Assembly: GCA_963170125.1 (NCBI GenBank) | Contig: CAUJFI010000018.1 | Span: 1 to 64,000, forward strand | Source of the DNA: Deinococcota bacterium | GTDB taxonomy: Bacteria > Deinococcota > Deinococci > Deinococcales > Trueperaceae | Length of the DNA: 64,000 nucleotides | Direction of reading: 5' to 3' | Shown: positions 28,620-37,918 of the stretch, piece by piece | Numbering within the stretch: the stretch's first letter is position 1 | Layout of the letters: every line of letters begins with the position of its first letter | Notes under the pieces: generated by a model | Database searches by the model: none | The model's input: the letters and a program-made list of their open reading frames with translations, nothing else | What the model was told of the DNA's origin: nothing | Translations under genes and position numbers: made by a program

Positions 28620-29873
28620 ATGCTTACCCGCAACGTCAAGGTCATAGGCATGGTGTTGGCTGGCGGCAAGGGTTCACGCCTCCACCCGCTCACGCTGCAA
28701 CGCACGAAGCCTGCCGTGCCGTTCGGCTCCAAGTACCGGATCATCGACTTCGCCCTCAACAACATGATCAACTCGGGCGTCTACGGCATGTACATCCTCA
28801 CGCAGTTCAAGGCCCAGTCCCTGACGGAGCACATCCAGCGGCACTGGCGCTTCGGCACCTTCCTCGACGATCACTTCATCACCCTCGCCCCCGCGCAGAT
28901 GTACCTCTACGAGGAACTCGGTGCGGAGTGGTACCGGGGCACGGCCGACGCCATCTACCAGAACCTCCACCTCGTCGGCAACAACCGGGCCGACCTCGTG
29001 GCCATCTTCTCCGGCGATCACATCTACAAGATGGACCTCAGCCACATGATCGAGTACCACCTCGACAACCAGGCCGACGTGACCATCGCCGCCTACCCGA
29101 CGCCTATCGAGGACGGCAAGCGCTTCGGCGTGCTGCAGGTCGACGCCGACTGGCGCATCACCGAGTTCCAGGAGAAGCCGGACGCGCCGAAGGCCATCCC
29201 CGGGCGCCCGACACACTGCCTCGCCAGCATGGGCAACTACGTCTTCACGGTCTCGACGCTCGTCGAGATGCTCAAGGACGACGTCGGCCGCCGCGACTCC
29301 GAGCACGATTTCGGCAAAGACGTGCTGCCCCGCGCCCTGCATGAAGGCAAGCGCATGTTCGCGTACGACTTCGCCCGCAACCCGATCCCTGGCCAGAGCG
29401 GACCCAACACCTACTGGCGCGACGTGGGCACGCTCGACAGTTACTGGGAGGCCAACATGGACCTCGTGGCCGTCAAGCCCGAGTTCGACCTCTACAACGA
29501 GGAGTGGCCCCTGCGCACGTCCGCCGAGTACTCGGCGCCGGCCAAGTTCGTCCACGAGGAGGCGGGGCGGCGGGGCCAGGCGTTCAACTCGCTGGTCGGC
29601 GGGGGCGTGATCATCTCGGGGGCCACCGTGCGGCATAGCGTGGTCTTCCGCCGCGTGCGCGTCAACTCCTACGCCACCGTCGAGAACTCCGTGCTCTTCG
29701 ACAACGTGACCGTCGGCCGCCACGCGCGCGTCGTCAACGCCATCCTCGACAAGAACGTGACCGTGCCTGACGGCGTGACCGTCGGCGTCGACCCCGAGGA
29801 GGACAGGGCGCGGGGTCTGGTCGTGACCGACACCGGCCTCGTGTGCGTGCCCAAGGGGTACTCGTTCCGCTGA
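28620..29873 (+). CDS. glgC: Glucose-1-phosphate adenylyltransferase
   Basis: Makes ADP-glucose from ATP and glucose 1-phosphate, the committed step of bacterial glycogen synthesis. The 417-residue protein has the N-terminal nucleotidyltransferase domain ([43 protein letters not shown]) and a C-terminal left-handed beta-helix ([20 protein letters not shown] and following hexapeptides) for allosteric control. ATG 28620 follows GGAGGG at only three to four bases; an in-frame GTG at 28590 is less likely. No other glycogen gene lies nearby. Confidence 0.95.
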   Translation: MLTRNVKVIGMVLAGGKGSRLHPLTLQRTKPAVPFGSKYRIIDFALNNMINSGVYGMYILTQFKAQSLTEHIQRHWRFGTFLDDHFITLAPAQMYLYEELGAEWYRGTADAIYQNLHLVGNNRADLVAIFSGDHIYKMDLSHMIEYHLDNQADVTIAAYPTPIEDGKRFGVLQVDADWRITEFQEKPDAPKAIPGRPTHCLASMGNYVFTVSTLVEMLKDDVGRRDSEHDFGKDVLPRALHEGKRMFAYDFARNPIPGQSGPNTYWRDVGTLDSYWEANMDLVAVKPEFDLYNEEWPLRTSAEYSAPAKFVHEEAGRRGQAFNSLVGGGVIISGATVRHSVVFRRVRVNSYATVENSVLFDNVTVGRHARVVNAILDKNVTVPDGVTVGVDPEEDRARGLVVTDTGLVCVPKGYSFR

Positions 29874-29888
29874 CCCGTGATGACCAGC

Positions 29889-29926
29889 GCGCTCCCTGGA
29901 GCGCCCGTCGACTGGAACGTTAAGGT
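29889..29926 (+). terminator. Possible glgC terminator region (two small hairpins)
   Basis: A GCGCTC/GAGCGC stem at 29889-29904 and a GGAAC/GTTCC stem around 29911-29926 follow the glgC stop. Neither has a T tract; either could mark transcript ends. Confidence 0.3.
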
Positions 29927-29950
29927 TCCCCTTAGCTAACGACTCCCCAG

Positions 29951-29956
29951 TACAGT
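29951..29956 (+). promoter_or_regulatory. -10 box of ftsH leader (TACAGT)
   Basis: TACAGT, then eight bases, then an ATG at 29965 that opens a 36-codon ORF running into the ftsH start. The box is 115 bases before ftsH itself. Confidence 0.5.
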
Positions 29957-29964
29957 GCCGGCTC

Positions 29965-30075
29965 ATGGTGCGGTGCTACGCTTTGCGTATCGGTTCGCGG
30001 CACCCCACGACCGCCGCTTGCCAGACTCACAGCGTGTGGCCGGAGCGGAGCCCGGGCCCTGGAGGAATCAGTTGA
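29965..30075 (+). CDS. Putative 36-residue upstream ORF of ftsH
   Basis: ATG 29965 opens 36 codons (begins MVRCYALRIGSRHP, ends PGPGGIS) and stops with TGA at 30073-30075, overlapping the TTG start of ftsH as TTGA. It lies eight bases after TACAGT, matching the leaderless gene starts seen throughout the window, and its 3' end contains the ribosome site of ftsH. No homology is recognised. It could be a leader peptide coupling ftsH translation; it could also be a chance ORF. Confidence 0.4.
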   Translation: MVRCYALRIGSRHPTTAACQTHSVWPERSPGPGGIS

Positions 30076-32081
30076 GACGCTCGTTCAACCCCTGGCTGGT
30101 CGTGATGCTGTTGATACTCGGCATCTTCGTCTTCAACCAGCTCAACTCCGGCTCCGGTAGCCGGGAGATCAACTACTCCACCTTCACCGGCCTCGTCGAC
30201 CAGGGCAAGGTGGCTTCCGTCGTCATCGATCGCAACAGCGGCGTCATAAGCGGCGAGCTCGTCAGCGAGTCGCAGGTGCTCGTCAACGGCGAACCGCAGA
30301 CCATCCGCAGCTTCCGCACCACGACGATCCTCACGGACAGCCTCCTCACGGAGCTCCGCGCCGACGTCCAGAGCGTCACGATCCGCAACCCACCCCAGTG
30401 GCTCGGCTTGCTCCTCGGCTCCTTCCTGCCGGTCGTGCTGCTCCTGGTCTTCTTCTGGTTCATCTTCATGCGCGCCCAGGGCGGGCCGAACCAGGTCATG
30501 CAGTTCGGCCAGTCGCGCGCCAAGACGTTCGGGCGCGAGAACAAGGTCACGACGACCTTCAGCGACGTGGCGGGCCACAAGGAAGCCAAGCAGGAGCTCA
30601 TCGAGGTCGTCGACTTCCTCAAGACCCCCCAGAAGTACCTGCGCATCGGCGCCGAGATCCCCAAGGGCGTGCTCCTCGTCGGCCCTCCCGGCACGGGCAA
30701 GACCTTGCTGGCGCGCGCAGTGGCCGGCGAGGCCGGCGTACCGTTCCTCACCGTCTCCGCCTCCGAGTTCATGGAGATGTTCGTGGGCGTCGGCGCCAGC
30801 CGCGTGCGCAGCCTCTTCGAGGAAGCGCGCAAGTCGGCCCCGTCCATCATCTTCATCGACGAGCTGGACTCCATCGGTCGGCGCCGCGGCGCGGGCATCG
30901 GCGGCGGGCACGACGAGCGCGAGCAGACGCTCAACCAGATCCTGAGCGAGATGGACGGCTTCGAGAAGGACACGTCCGTCATCATCATCGCGGCGACGAA
31001 CAGACCCGACATCCTCGACCCGGCCCTGCTCCGCCCCGGCCGCTTTGACCGGCAGGTGACCATCGGTCTCCCCACGATGACCGAGCGCGAGGAGATCCTG
31101 AAGGTCCACGTGCGCAACAAGCCGGTCACCGACGACGTAAGCCTCCGGCGCCTCGCGGAGGCCACGCCGGCGTTCTCCGGCGCCGACCTCGAGAACCTCA
31201 CGAACGAGGCCGCCCTCATCGCGGCCCGCAACAACAAGCAGATCATCACGTGGACGGACTTCAACGAGGCCCTCGACCGCATCACCCTTGGCCTCAGGCG
31301 CGGCAGCCTCGTGCCGACTGAGGAGGAGCGGCGCATGCTCGCCTTCCACGAGTCCGGCCACGCCGTCGCGCACGCCGCGCACCCCGAACTCGGCGACATC
31401 CGCAAGGTGACGATCATGCCCCGCGGTGGAGCGGGCGGCTTCATGGCGCCCCTCGCCAAGGAGGAGATGTTCTACAACGTCGAGCGCTTCAAGGCCCAGC
31501 TCGTCGTCGCGTTCGCTGGCCGGCAGGCCGAGAAGCGCGTCACCGGCACCATCTCGTCGGGTGCGAGCAACGACCTCAAGCAGGCCACCGAGATGGCCAA
31601 GCAGATGGTCCTCGACCTCGGCATGGGCTCGCAGGAGTACGTCGCCTGGGGCTCGGACCAGGGGCCCATCTTCCTCGGCGGCGAGATCAGCCGGCGCAAG
31701 GACTTCTCCGAGGAGACGGCGCGCCAGCTGGAGGAGGAGGTCAGCAGCATCCTCGAGTCCGCCTACCGGGAGAGCGAGGCGGTCATCGCAGCCAACTGGG
31801 TCGCGGTCGAGGCCGTCGCCACCGCGCTACTCAGGCGCGAGACGCTCGACGGCAAGCTGATCCACCGGGCCTTCGCGCTCGCGCAGGAAGGCAAGACGGT
31901 CGCCGAGATCGTCGACTGGGTCGTCGACACGGCGGCGGAGAACGACCGCCGCGCGCAGGCGGCCGAGGAGCGCGAGCGCAGGGCGGCCGAGGAGGAGCAC
32001 CGCCGCAAGGCGGTCGAGAGCGGCCGGGCCCCGCTGGAACCGCGTCCTGAGGCACGACCGGCCAGCGAGTCCGGGACCTGA
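30072..32081 (+). CDS. ftsH: ATP-dependent zinc metalloprotease FtsH
   Basis: A membrane-anchored AAA+ protease that degrades misfolded membrane proteins and regulatory proteins. From TTG 30072 (GGAGG six bases upstream) it has 669 residues: membrane segments at about 8-24 and 110-133, Walker A GPPGTGKT at 204-211, Walker [10 protein letters not shown] near 261-269, the second-region-of-homology [19 protein letters not shown], and zinc motif HESGH at 426-430. The C-terminal 60 residues are charged and low-complexity. Earlier in-frame extension to 29955 is rejected because it has no promoter or ribosome site and adds a non-family N-terminus. Confidence 0.96.
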   Translation: MRRSFNPWLVVMLLILGIFVFNQLNSGSGSREINYSTFTGLVDQGKVASVVIDRNSGVISGELVSESQVLVNGEPQTIRSFRTTTILTDSLLTELRADVQSVTIRNPPQWLGLLLGSFLPVVLLLVFFWFIFMRAQGGPNQVMQFGQSRAKTFGRENKVTTTFSDVAGHKEAKQELIEVVDFLKTPQKYLRIGAEIPKGVLLVGPPGTGKTLLARAVAGEAGVPFLTVSASEFMEMFVGVGASRVRSLFEEARKSAPSIIFIDELDSIGRRRGAGIGGGHDEREQTLNQILSEMDGFEKDTSVIIIAATNRPDILDPALLRPGRFDRQVTIGLPTMTEREEILKVHVRNKPVTDDVSLRRLAEATPAFSGADLENLTNEAALIAARNNKQIITWTDFNEALDRITLGLRRGSLVPTEEERRMLAFHESGHAVAHAAHPELGDIRKVTIMPRGGAGGFMAPLAKEEMFYNVERFKAQLVVAFAGRQAEKRVTGTISSGASNDLKQATEMAKQMVLDLGMGSQEYVAWGSDQGPIFLGGEISRRKDFSEETARQLEEEVSSILESAYRESEAVIAANWVAVEAVATALLRRETLDGKLIHRAFALAQEGKTVAEIVDWVVDTAAENDRRAQAAEERERRAAEEEHRRKAVESGRAPLEPRPEARPASESGT

Positions 32082-32142
32082 CCGGCGCACCGTAGGCGCC
32101 GTGCCGACGGGCGGTAGGACGACGAGGGCGGCGGGGGTTTGA

Positions 32143-33939
32143 ATGTCGTTGCTCGACGGCAGGTACGAGGTCATAGCGCAGCGCGCCCTCGACGCGGGGC
32201 GCACGGAGTTCGAGGCGACGGCGCCCGACGGCGCGCCGCTGCGCATCGAATGGTTCGACCTCAAGCCGGAACGCGAGCCTGAGTTCGAGGCGTACCGGCG
32301 CCTCCTTCGGCGCCTCAAGGTGGCGGGGCTCGCGGCGGTCCATGACGTGATCGCCCGTCCCGGTGCCCATTACGTGGCCTGGGAGCGCCCGCCGGTCGAC
32401 TCCGTCGCCGCGTCCCCCACCTCCGGCAACGGCACGGCGTCCGAACTGCGCGAGCTTCTCGAGCGCGCCGGCTACTCGCTCGAGGTCGCGGACCTGCGCA
32501 GGCAACACGCGCGCCAACCGCGCGTCCTCCTTTACGGGCTCGCGTTCGGCGGGGCGCGGAGGGCGCAACCCCCCTCCCACCCCCAACACGGCCACCGCGG
32601 CGCCCCCGGGCAACCCGACCCGGCCGGGTCCGACGGCGCGAGCAGCGCTGCCCAGCTCGACCGAACGTCCTTGGCGCGGCCGCTTCGCCACCAGCAGTCC
32701 CTCGGTCGGCGCGCGGCGGAGCTGCTCGAGCGGCTGTCAGACCGCGCGCTCGCGTGGGGCATCGCCGGCGCGTTCCTGCTCATGGCCGTCGCAGCGACCC
32801 TCGTCGCCCTCAGGGTAGCGGCCGTCGATACGTTCGTGACCGTGCCGGAAGTCGTCGGCGCCGATGCGGCCCTCGCGTCCCAACAGCTCGCGCAGCTCGG
32901 GCTGCTCGTTGACGCGACCCCGCTCACCTCCGCCGAGCAGCCCGGCACCGTCCTCGCCGTCGAACCACCCGCCGGCTCGGCCCTCAGGCCCGGCCGCACC
33001 GTGCTCATGCGCTACGCCCTCCCCCCAGGGGAGCTGGCGCCCACGGAGGCGCCCTCGCTCCTGGGGCTGAGCTACCCGCAGGAGGCGCGCGCCGCGCTCG
33101 AAGCCGCCGGGCTGCGGCTCGGCGAGGCGGCGCGCATCCACGCCCCGAACCCGGTCGGGACGGTCCTGGCTCAGGACGTCGACGCCGGCAGCCAGGTAGC
33201 GAGCGACACGGCGGTGGCTGTCCTTGTGAGCCTCGGCCCGCAAGCCGCGCAGACGTTCCTCCCCAACCTCGTGGGCCTCGACCTGGCGGAGGCCAAGGCG
33301 CTGGCGAAGGTCGCCGGCATCGGCGAGGACCGCATCGTAGTCGACGAGCTGCTCGGTACGGCCGGTGCCCGCGGCCAGGTGCTCGAGCAGTCGCTGGCGC
33401 CTTACGTCCCGGTCGTGCGCGACACGGCCGTGCTGCGCCTCGTCGTCCAGGCCGGAGAGCCGGTCTCGGCGACGCAGGGCGGCGGGGCGCCCGACGTGGT
33501 CGGCCTGGGGCTGGCGAGCGCCCGCACCGCGGCGAGCGGCTGGAACCTCGACGTGCGGGTGATAGGCAACCCGGGGTTGCCGGAGGGGGTCGTCGCGCAA
33601 GACCCGGGGCCGGGAGAGCAGCCGGACGCGACGCGGACCCTGGTGCTCACGGTGAACGCGCATCCGGTGGCGCTCTCGACGAGCGGCATCTACGCCGTCG
33701 TGCGGGGGCCGGAGCCGCGCAGCGTCGAGTACGCGTGGGCCATCCAGCCGGGCATCGGCCTGCAACAGGCCGAGGTATGGGCGTCGGACCTGAGCGGGAA
33801 CCGCGTGCTCGTGAGCCGCGCCTCCGTGCGTGGCGGCGAGATCCTCCGCGGCCAGTGGCGCACGACCGTGGTCGGCCCGGTCCGCTTCGAGCTCCTGCTC
33901 GGCGGGGTTCCCTACGGCGAGTCGTTACTGGTACCATGA
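32143..33939 (+). CDS. PASTA-repeat membrane protein without kinase core
   Basis: A 598-residue protein. Residues 1-85 (LDGRYEVIAQRALDAGRTEF... HYVAWERP) look like the start of an eukaryote-like Ser/Thr kinase N-lobe, but no VAIK lysine, HRD or DFG motif follows. A disordered linker leads to one membrane segment (about 205-228, ALAWGIAGAFLLMAVAATLVAL), then four PASTA-type repeats (FVTVPEVVGADAALASQQLA; PSLLGLSYPQEARAALEAAG; LPNLVGLDLAEAKALAKVAG; PDVVGLGLASARTAASGW) and a C-terminal beta domain. PASTA repeats bind peptidoglycan fragments. Probably a cell-wall sensor or scaffold, not a kinase. Confidence 0.82.
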   Translation: MSLLDGRYEVIAQRALDAGRTEFEATAPDGAPLRIEWFDLKPEREPEFEAYRRLLRRLKVAGLAAVHDVIARPGAHYVAWERPPVDSVAASPTSGNGTASELRELLERAGYSLEVADLRRQHARQPRVLLYGLAFGGARRAQPPSHPQHGHRGAPGQPDPAGSDGASSAAQLDRTSLARPLRHQQSLGRRAAELLERLSDRALAWGIAGAFLLMAVAATLVALRVAAVDTFVTVPEVVGADAALASQQLAQLGLLVDATPLTSAEQPGTVLAVEPPAGSALRPGRTVLMRYALPPGELAPTEAPSLLGLSYPQEARAALEAAGLRLGEAARIHAPNPVGTVLAQDVDAGSQVASDTAVAVLVSLGPQAAQTFLPNLVGLDLAEAKALAKVAGIGEDRIVVDELLGTAGARGQVLEQSLAPYVPVVRDTAVLRLVVQAGEPVSATQGGGAPDVVGLGLASARTAASGWNLDVRVIGNPGLPEGVVAQDPGPGEQPDATRTLVLTVNAHPVALSTSGIYAVVRGPEPRSVEYAWAIQPGIGLQQAEVWASDLSGNRVLVSRASVRGGEILRGQWRTTVVGPVRFELLLGGVPYGESLLVP

Positions 33940-34115
33940 CCGTTCTACCTGGCGGTTATAGTCGCCGCCAGAAATTTCGGCGCCCGCCTATGAACGAGAG
34001 CCCAAACGGGGGCCGAAGACGAATCACCTCCCTGACGACCCGTCTCCATGCGCCAACGGAGGCGGTCGTCGGCCGCGTGTCAGGGGACCGAGGAGTCGTG
34101 TGCTCAAGACCGTAA
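33936..34115 (+). CDS. Possible small bridging ORF, 59 residues
   Basis: The ATG at 33936 overlaps the stop of the PASTA gene (ATGA) and the frame ends at 34115, 16 bases inside the first ABC transporter gene. The product is basic (MTVLPGGYSRRQKFRRPP at its start) with no recognisable domain. The position suggests translational bridging, but the same stretch also contains a hairpin and a TATAGT box, so it may simply be leader sequence. Confidence 0.25.
   Translation: MTVLPGGYSRRQKFRRPPMNESPNGGRRRITSLTTRLHAPTEAVVGRVSGDRGVVCSRP
33950..33970 (+). promoter_or_regulatory. Hairpin and TATAGT box before the ABC operon
   Basis: TGGCGG/CCGCCA stem with a nine-base loop holding TATAGT (33957-33962). 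It could end the PASTA transcript or be the -10 box of the ABC exporter operon with a leader of about 130 bases. Confidence 0.35.
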
Positions 34116-35863
34116 GAGACCTGCTGCCGTACGTGAGGAGGCACCGCCTCAAGCTCCTACTGGGCACGGGGTTGATCGTCGTCAACGGCTTCTTCTCGAC
34201 GTTGACGCCGATCATCCCCGGCCGGGCCATCGACGAGTTCAGGAACCGGACCATGACCATGGACCGGCTGTGGCTCTACGCCCTCGCCCTCCTGGGTGTG
34301 GCCGTTGTGGCCGGCATCGCCATGGTGCTGGTCAGACGCATATTCATGTATACGAGCTGGGAGGTCCAGTTCGACATCCGGCACGCTATCTTCAAGCACT
34401 TCACCAAGTTGGACGGCGGCTACTTCGACCGCACGCGCGTCGGCGACCTCATGGCCCGCCTGACCGCCGACCTGGGCGCCGTCCGCATGCTGGCCGGCGT
34501 GGCCGTCTTCCAGGGCTTGAACACTCTCTTCCTGTTCACGTTCACGTTCTACCGGATGTTCGACCTGAGCGTGCAGCTCTCGCTCATCACGCTCGCCACC
34601 GCGCCGCTGACGTCGCTGGCCTTCTACCTGATTCTGCGGGTCGTCCACCGGAGATACCAGTACGTCCAAGAGCAGTTCTCCGACGTCTCTGCGATGGCCC
34701 AGGAGAACTTCTCCGGCATCCGCGTGGTCAAGGGCTTCGGCATCGAGGAGCGCGAGATCGGCACCTTCGGCCGGCTCAACGACGAGTTCGTCAAACGCAA
34801 CATGGCCCTCGTCCGCGTGGACGGGCCGCTCTTCCCGATGATGGAGTTCCTCTTCGGGCTCACCATGGCGCTCCTGGTGCTCGTGGGCGGCAGGCTCGTG
34901 CTGGGCATCGGGGGCAACCTCACCGTCGGTGAGTTCTCCAGCTTCGTCTTCCTTTACGAGGGCATCCAATGGCCCATGATCTCGCTCGGGTGGATCGGCA
35001 GCCTCATGCAGCGCGGCACCACTTCGTGGGGCCGCCTCAAGGAGATCCTCACGCAGGTGCCGGAGGTCACCGACGGCCCCGAGACCGACTACGACCTCCG
35101 CACGGTCAGGGGTCGCATCGAGTTCAAGGGCGTCAGCGTCACGTACAACGGCGTCAAGGCGCTTGACGGCGTCAGCTTCGTCGTGGCGGAGGGCGAGGCC
35201 GTGGGCATCACGGGTCGTACCGGCTCCGGGAAGACGTTGATCGTCAACCTCATCGCCCGCGTCATCGACCCGGACGCGGGGCAGATCCTCATCGACGGCA
35301 TCGATAACAAGCGCTTCCCCGTCGAGGTGCTCCGGCGCTTCATCGGCCTCGTGCCCCAGGAGCCGTTCCTCTTCTCCGACACCATCGCCGAGAACATCGC
35401 CTACGGCCTGCCAGAGGCGCCCGCCGCGGTCCTGGCGCCGCGGGTCTTGCGCGCGGCGGAGGTCGCGCAGTTGGCCGGCGACGTCCAGGAGTTCCCGGAC
35501 GGCTTCGACACGCGCCTGGGCGAGCGCGGCGTCACGCTCTCGGGCGGCCAGCGGCAACGCACCGCTATCGCGCGAGCTCTCGTGCGTGAGCCGTCCATCC
35601 TGATCTTCGACGACGCGCTCTCGGCCGTGGACACGCAGACGGAGGCCCGCATCCTCGACGGCCTCGCCGACGCCCAGCGGGGCCGTACGACCGTCATCGT
35701 CGCCCACCGCATCAGCGCCTTCCAGAACGCTCATCGCGTGCTCGTGCTCGAGAACGGCCGAGTGGTCGAAGAGGGCACCCACGAGGAGCTGATCGCGCAA
35801 GGTGGCTGGTACGCGGACATGGACCGTAGGCAGCAGCTCGAATCCGACCTGGAGGTGGCGTGA
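34100..35863 (+). CDS. ABC exporter subunit with degenerate ATP site
   Basis: A 587-residue half-transporter: six membrane segments (about 15-300), then an ATPase domain. Walker A GRTGSGKT is at 372-379, the Q-loop is in GLVPQEPFLFS, the signature LSGGQ is intact at 480-484, but the Walker B region reads ILIFDD (500-505) with Asp505 where the catalytic Glu should be. That is the mark of the non-catalytic half of a heterodimeric exporter. GTG 34100 has AGGAG four bases upstream. Its stop overlaps the partner's ATG (TGATG). Confidence 0.93.
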   Translation: MLKTVRDLLPYVRRHRLKLLLGTGLIVVNGFFSTLTPIIPGRAIDEFRNRTMTMDRLWLYALALLGVAVVAGIAMVLVRRIFMYTSWEVQFDIRHAIFKHFTKLDGGYFDRTRVGDLMARLTADLGAVRMLAGVAVFQGLNTLFLFTFTFYRMFDLSVQLSLITLATAPLTSLAFYLILRVVHRRYQYVQEQFSDVSAMAQENFSGIRVVKGFGIEEREIGTFGRLNDEFVKRNMALVRVDGPLFPMMEFLFGLTMALLVLVGGRLVLGIGGNLTVGEFSSFVFLYEGIQWPMISLGWIGSLMQRGTTSWGRLKEILTQVPEVTDGPETDYDLRTVRGRIEFKGVSVTYNGVKALDGVSFVVAEGEAVGITGRTGSGKTLIVNLIARVIDPDAGQILIDGIDNKRFPVEVLRRFIGLVPQEPFLFSDTIAENIAYGLPEAPAAVLAPRVLRAAEVAQLAGDVQEFPDGFDTRLGERGVTLSGGQRQRTAIARALVREPSILIFDDALSAVDTQTEARILDGLADAQRGRTTVIVAHRISAFQNAHRVLVLENGRVVEEGTHEELIAQGGWYADMDRRQQLESDLEVA

Positions 35864-37824
35864 TGGCCCGCGGCACCGAGCGCCGCCCCGTCGGCCTGCT
35901 CGACACTGACCTTCCGGACTACTCCGTCGAGGCGGCGAAGGCGGCCTACCGCACGCGGGACCGCGACCGGCGCCGCGCCATGCGCGCGGAGAGCGTCCGG
36001 GACGAGGACGGCGAGGAGTTCGAGAAGGCATACGACCAGGGCATCATGCTGCGGCTCCTCGGCTACCTCAGGCCGTACCGCCTCCAGCTTTCGCTCGGCG
36101 TCGGACTCCTCCTCCTGAGCAGCGCCCTGACCCCCGTCTTCCCCACCCTGCTGGCGCGCGCACTCGACGACTACATCATCGCGGCGGCCGAGCCGTTCGC
36201 CAGCCTGGACATGGACGGGCGCCTGCGCGGCCTCACTGTGATCGTGGTCGTCTACCTGGCGTTGCGGCTCCTCAGCTTCGGCCTCCGGTTCGGCTACACC
36301 TACCTCGTGTCGTGGCTGGGGCAGCGCATCATCTACGACATGCGGCGCGAGATGTTCGCCAAGATCCAGCGCCTGCACATGGGCTTCTTCGACCGCACAC
36401 CCGTCGGGCGCCTCATCACGCGCATAACGAGCGACGTCGACGCCATCCAACAGATGATGACGGACGGCGTGGTGGGGCTCATCGCCGACGTCGGACTCAT
36501 GGCCGGCCTGCTCTTCTACATGTTCTCCATCAACTGGCGCATGGCCCTCATCACGCTCGTCGTCATGCCGCCGCTCTTCCTCATCCTCAACCTGCTCAGG
36601 CGCCGCATCCGCACCGCGTACCGGTCCGTGCGCCTCAGGACCTCGCGCTCGAACGCTTACCTCGCCGAGAACGTCAGCGGCATGAAGACGGTCCAGCTCT
36701 TCAACCGCGAGGCTCGCAACGCCAGGCGCTTCGACGAGCTCAACCTGCAACTGCTCGAGGCCAACAACGAGCAGGTGCGGTGGTTCAGCCTCTTCTTCCC
36801 GACCATCGGCATCACGAGCGCCATCTCGACCGCGCTCATCCTGTACTACGCCGGCACGCAGCTAGTGCCGGACGTGGCGTCGTTCGTGACCATCGGCACG
36901 CTCGTGGCGTACATCCAGTACTCCGGCATGTTCTTCCGGCCCCTGCAGGACCTCTCGGACAAGTTCAACATCATCCAGGCGGCCATGGCCTCCAGCGAGC
37001 GCATCTTCGGTCTGCTGGACACGCCGGAGCAGATCGCGGACCTGCCGGACGCCGTGGGCTTCGCCGGCTCGTTCCGGGGCGAGGTCGCGTTCGAGGACGT
37101 CTGGTTCGCCTACGACGACGAGGAGTGGGTGCTGCGCGGCGTGGACTTCACGATCGCGCCGGGGGAATCGGTGGCGTTCGTCGGGCATACGGGGGCGGGC
37201 AAGACGACGATCATCAGCCTCGTGAGCCGCTTCTACGACGTTCAGAAGGGCCGCGTGACGATCGACGGCAAGGACGTCCGCGATTACGACCAGGTGCAGT
37301 TGCGCAAGCACGTCGGCATCGTGCTGCAAGACCCGTTCCTGTTCTCGGGCACCGTGCGCAGCAACATCACCCTGGGCGACGACAGCGTGCCGCAGGAGCG
37401 CGTCGAGGAGGCGGCCCGGTTCGTCAACGCCCACGAGTTCATCTCGCGCCTGCCGGACGGCTACGACACGCCCGTCCTGGAGCGCGGGGCGGGCTTCTCG
37501 ACGGGCCAGAAGCAGCTCATCGCCTTCGCCAGGGCCCTCGTGCAGAACCCCGACATCCTCCTCGTACTCGACGAGGCCACCGCCAACGTCGACACCGAGA
37601 CGGAGGAACTCATCCAGGACGCCCTCCAGAAGCTCATGCAGGGACGCACGAGCATCATCATCGCCCACCGCCTCTCGACCATCCAGGACGTCGACCGGAT
37701 CCTAGTGATGCGTAAGGGCAAGCTGATCGAGCAGGGCAACCACTTCGACCTGCTCAAGGTGGAGGGCTACTACCGCAAGCTGTACGAGCTCCAGTACCGG
37801 GAGCGCGCTTCGCGCTCAGGCTGA
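35863..37824 (+). CDS. ABC exporter subunit with catalytic ATP site
   Basis: A 653-residue half-transporter and partner of the preceding gene. About 55 N-terminal residues precede six membrane segments; the ATPase domain has Walker A GHTGAGKTT, Q-loop VLQDPFLFSGTV, Walker B LLVLDEATANVD with the catalytic Glu, but a non-canonical signature FSTGQ. Thus its Walker motifs pair with the intact LSGGQ of the partner to form the working site. GGAGG lies seven bases before the ATG at 35863. Likely exports lipids, peptides or drugs; substrate unknown. Confidence 0.93.
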   Translation: MARGTERRPVGLLDTDLPDYSVEAAKAAYRTRDRDRRRAMRAESVRDEDGEEFEKAYDQGIMLRLLGYLRPYRLQLSLGVGLLLLSSALTPVFPTLLARALDDYIIAAAEPFASLDMDGRLRGLTVIVVVYLALRLLSFGLRFGYTYLVSWLGQRIIYDMRREMFAKIQRLHMGFFDRTPVGRLITRITSDVDAIQQMMTDGVVGLIADVGLMAGLLFYMFSINWRMALITLVVMPPLFLILNLLRRRIRTAYRSVRLRTSRSNAYLAENVSGMKTVQLFNREARNARRFDELNLQLLEANNEQVRWFSLFFPTIGITSAISTALILYYAGTQLVPDVASFVTIGTLVAYIQYSGMFFRPLQDLSDKFNIIQAAMASSERIFGLLDTPEQIADLPDAVGFAGSFRGEVAFEDVWFAYDDEEWVLRGVDFTIAPGESVAFVGHTGAGKTTIISLVSRFYDVQKGRVTIDGKDVRDYDQVQLRKHVGIVLQDPFLFSGTVRSNITLGDDSVPQERVEEAARFVNAHEFISRLPDGYDTPVLERGAGFSTGQKQLIAFARALVQNPDILLVLDEATANVDTETEELIQDALQKLMQGRTSIIIAHRLSTIQDVDRILVMRKGKLIEQGNHFDLLKVEGYYRKLYELQYRERASRSG

Positions 37825-37870
37825 CGTCACGGCCGGGCACGCTGCGACCGAGCGCGGCCTGAAACGCGGA

Positions 37871-37896
37871 CGCCGGCCGACGGCTGCCGGCCGGCG
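37871..37896. terminator. Bidirectional terminator hairpin
   Basis: CGCCGGCC / GGCCGGCG, an 8-bp stem with a 10-base loop between the ABC operon and the convergent DUF11-like gene. Confidence 0.6.
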
Positions 37897-37918
37897 GACG
37901 CCACACGCGGTGGCGCGC

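Noticed and set aside
33956-34144. 62-codon minus-strand ORF before the ABC operon
   Set aside because: No start signal; it only mirrors leader sequence and the ABC gene start.
34157-36031. 624-codon minus-strand frame antisense to the ABC genes
   Set aside because: Shadow of the two exporter genes, which have all expected motifs.
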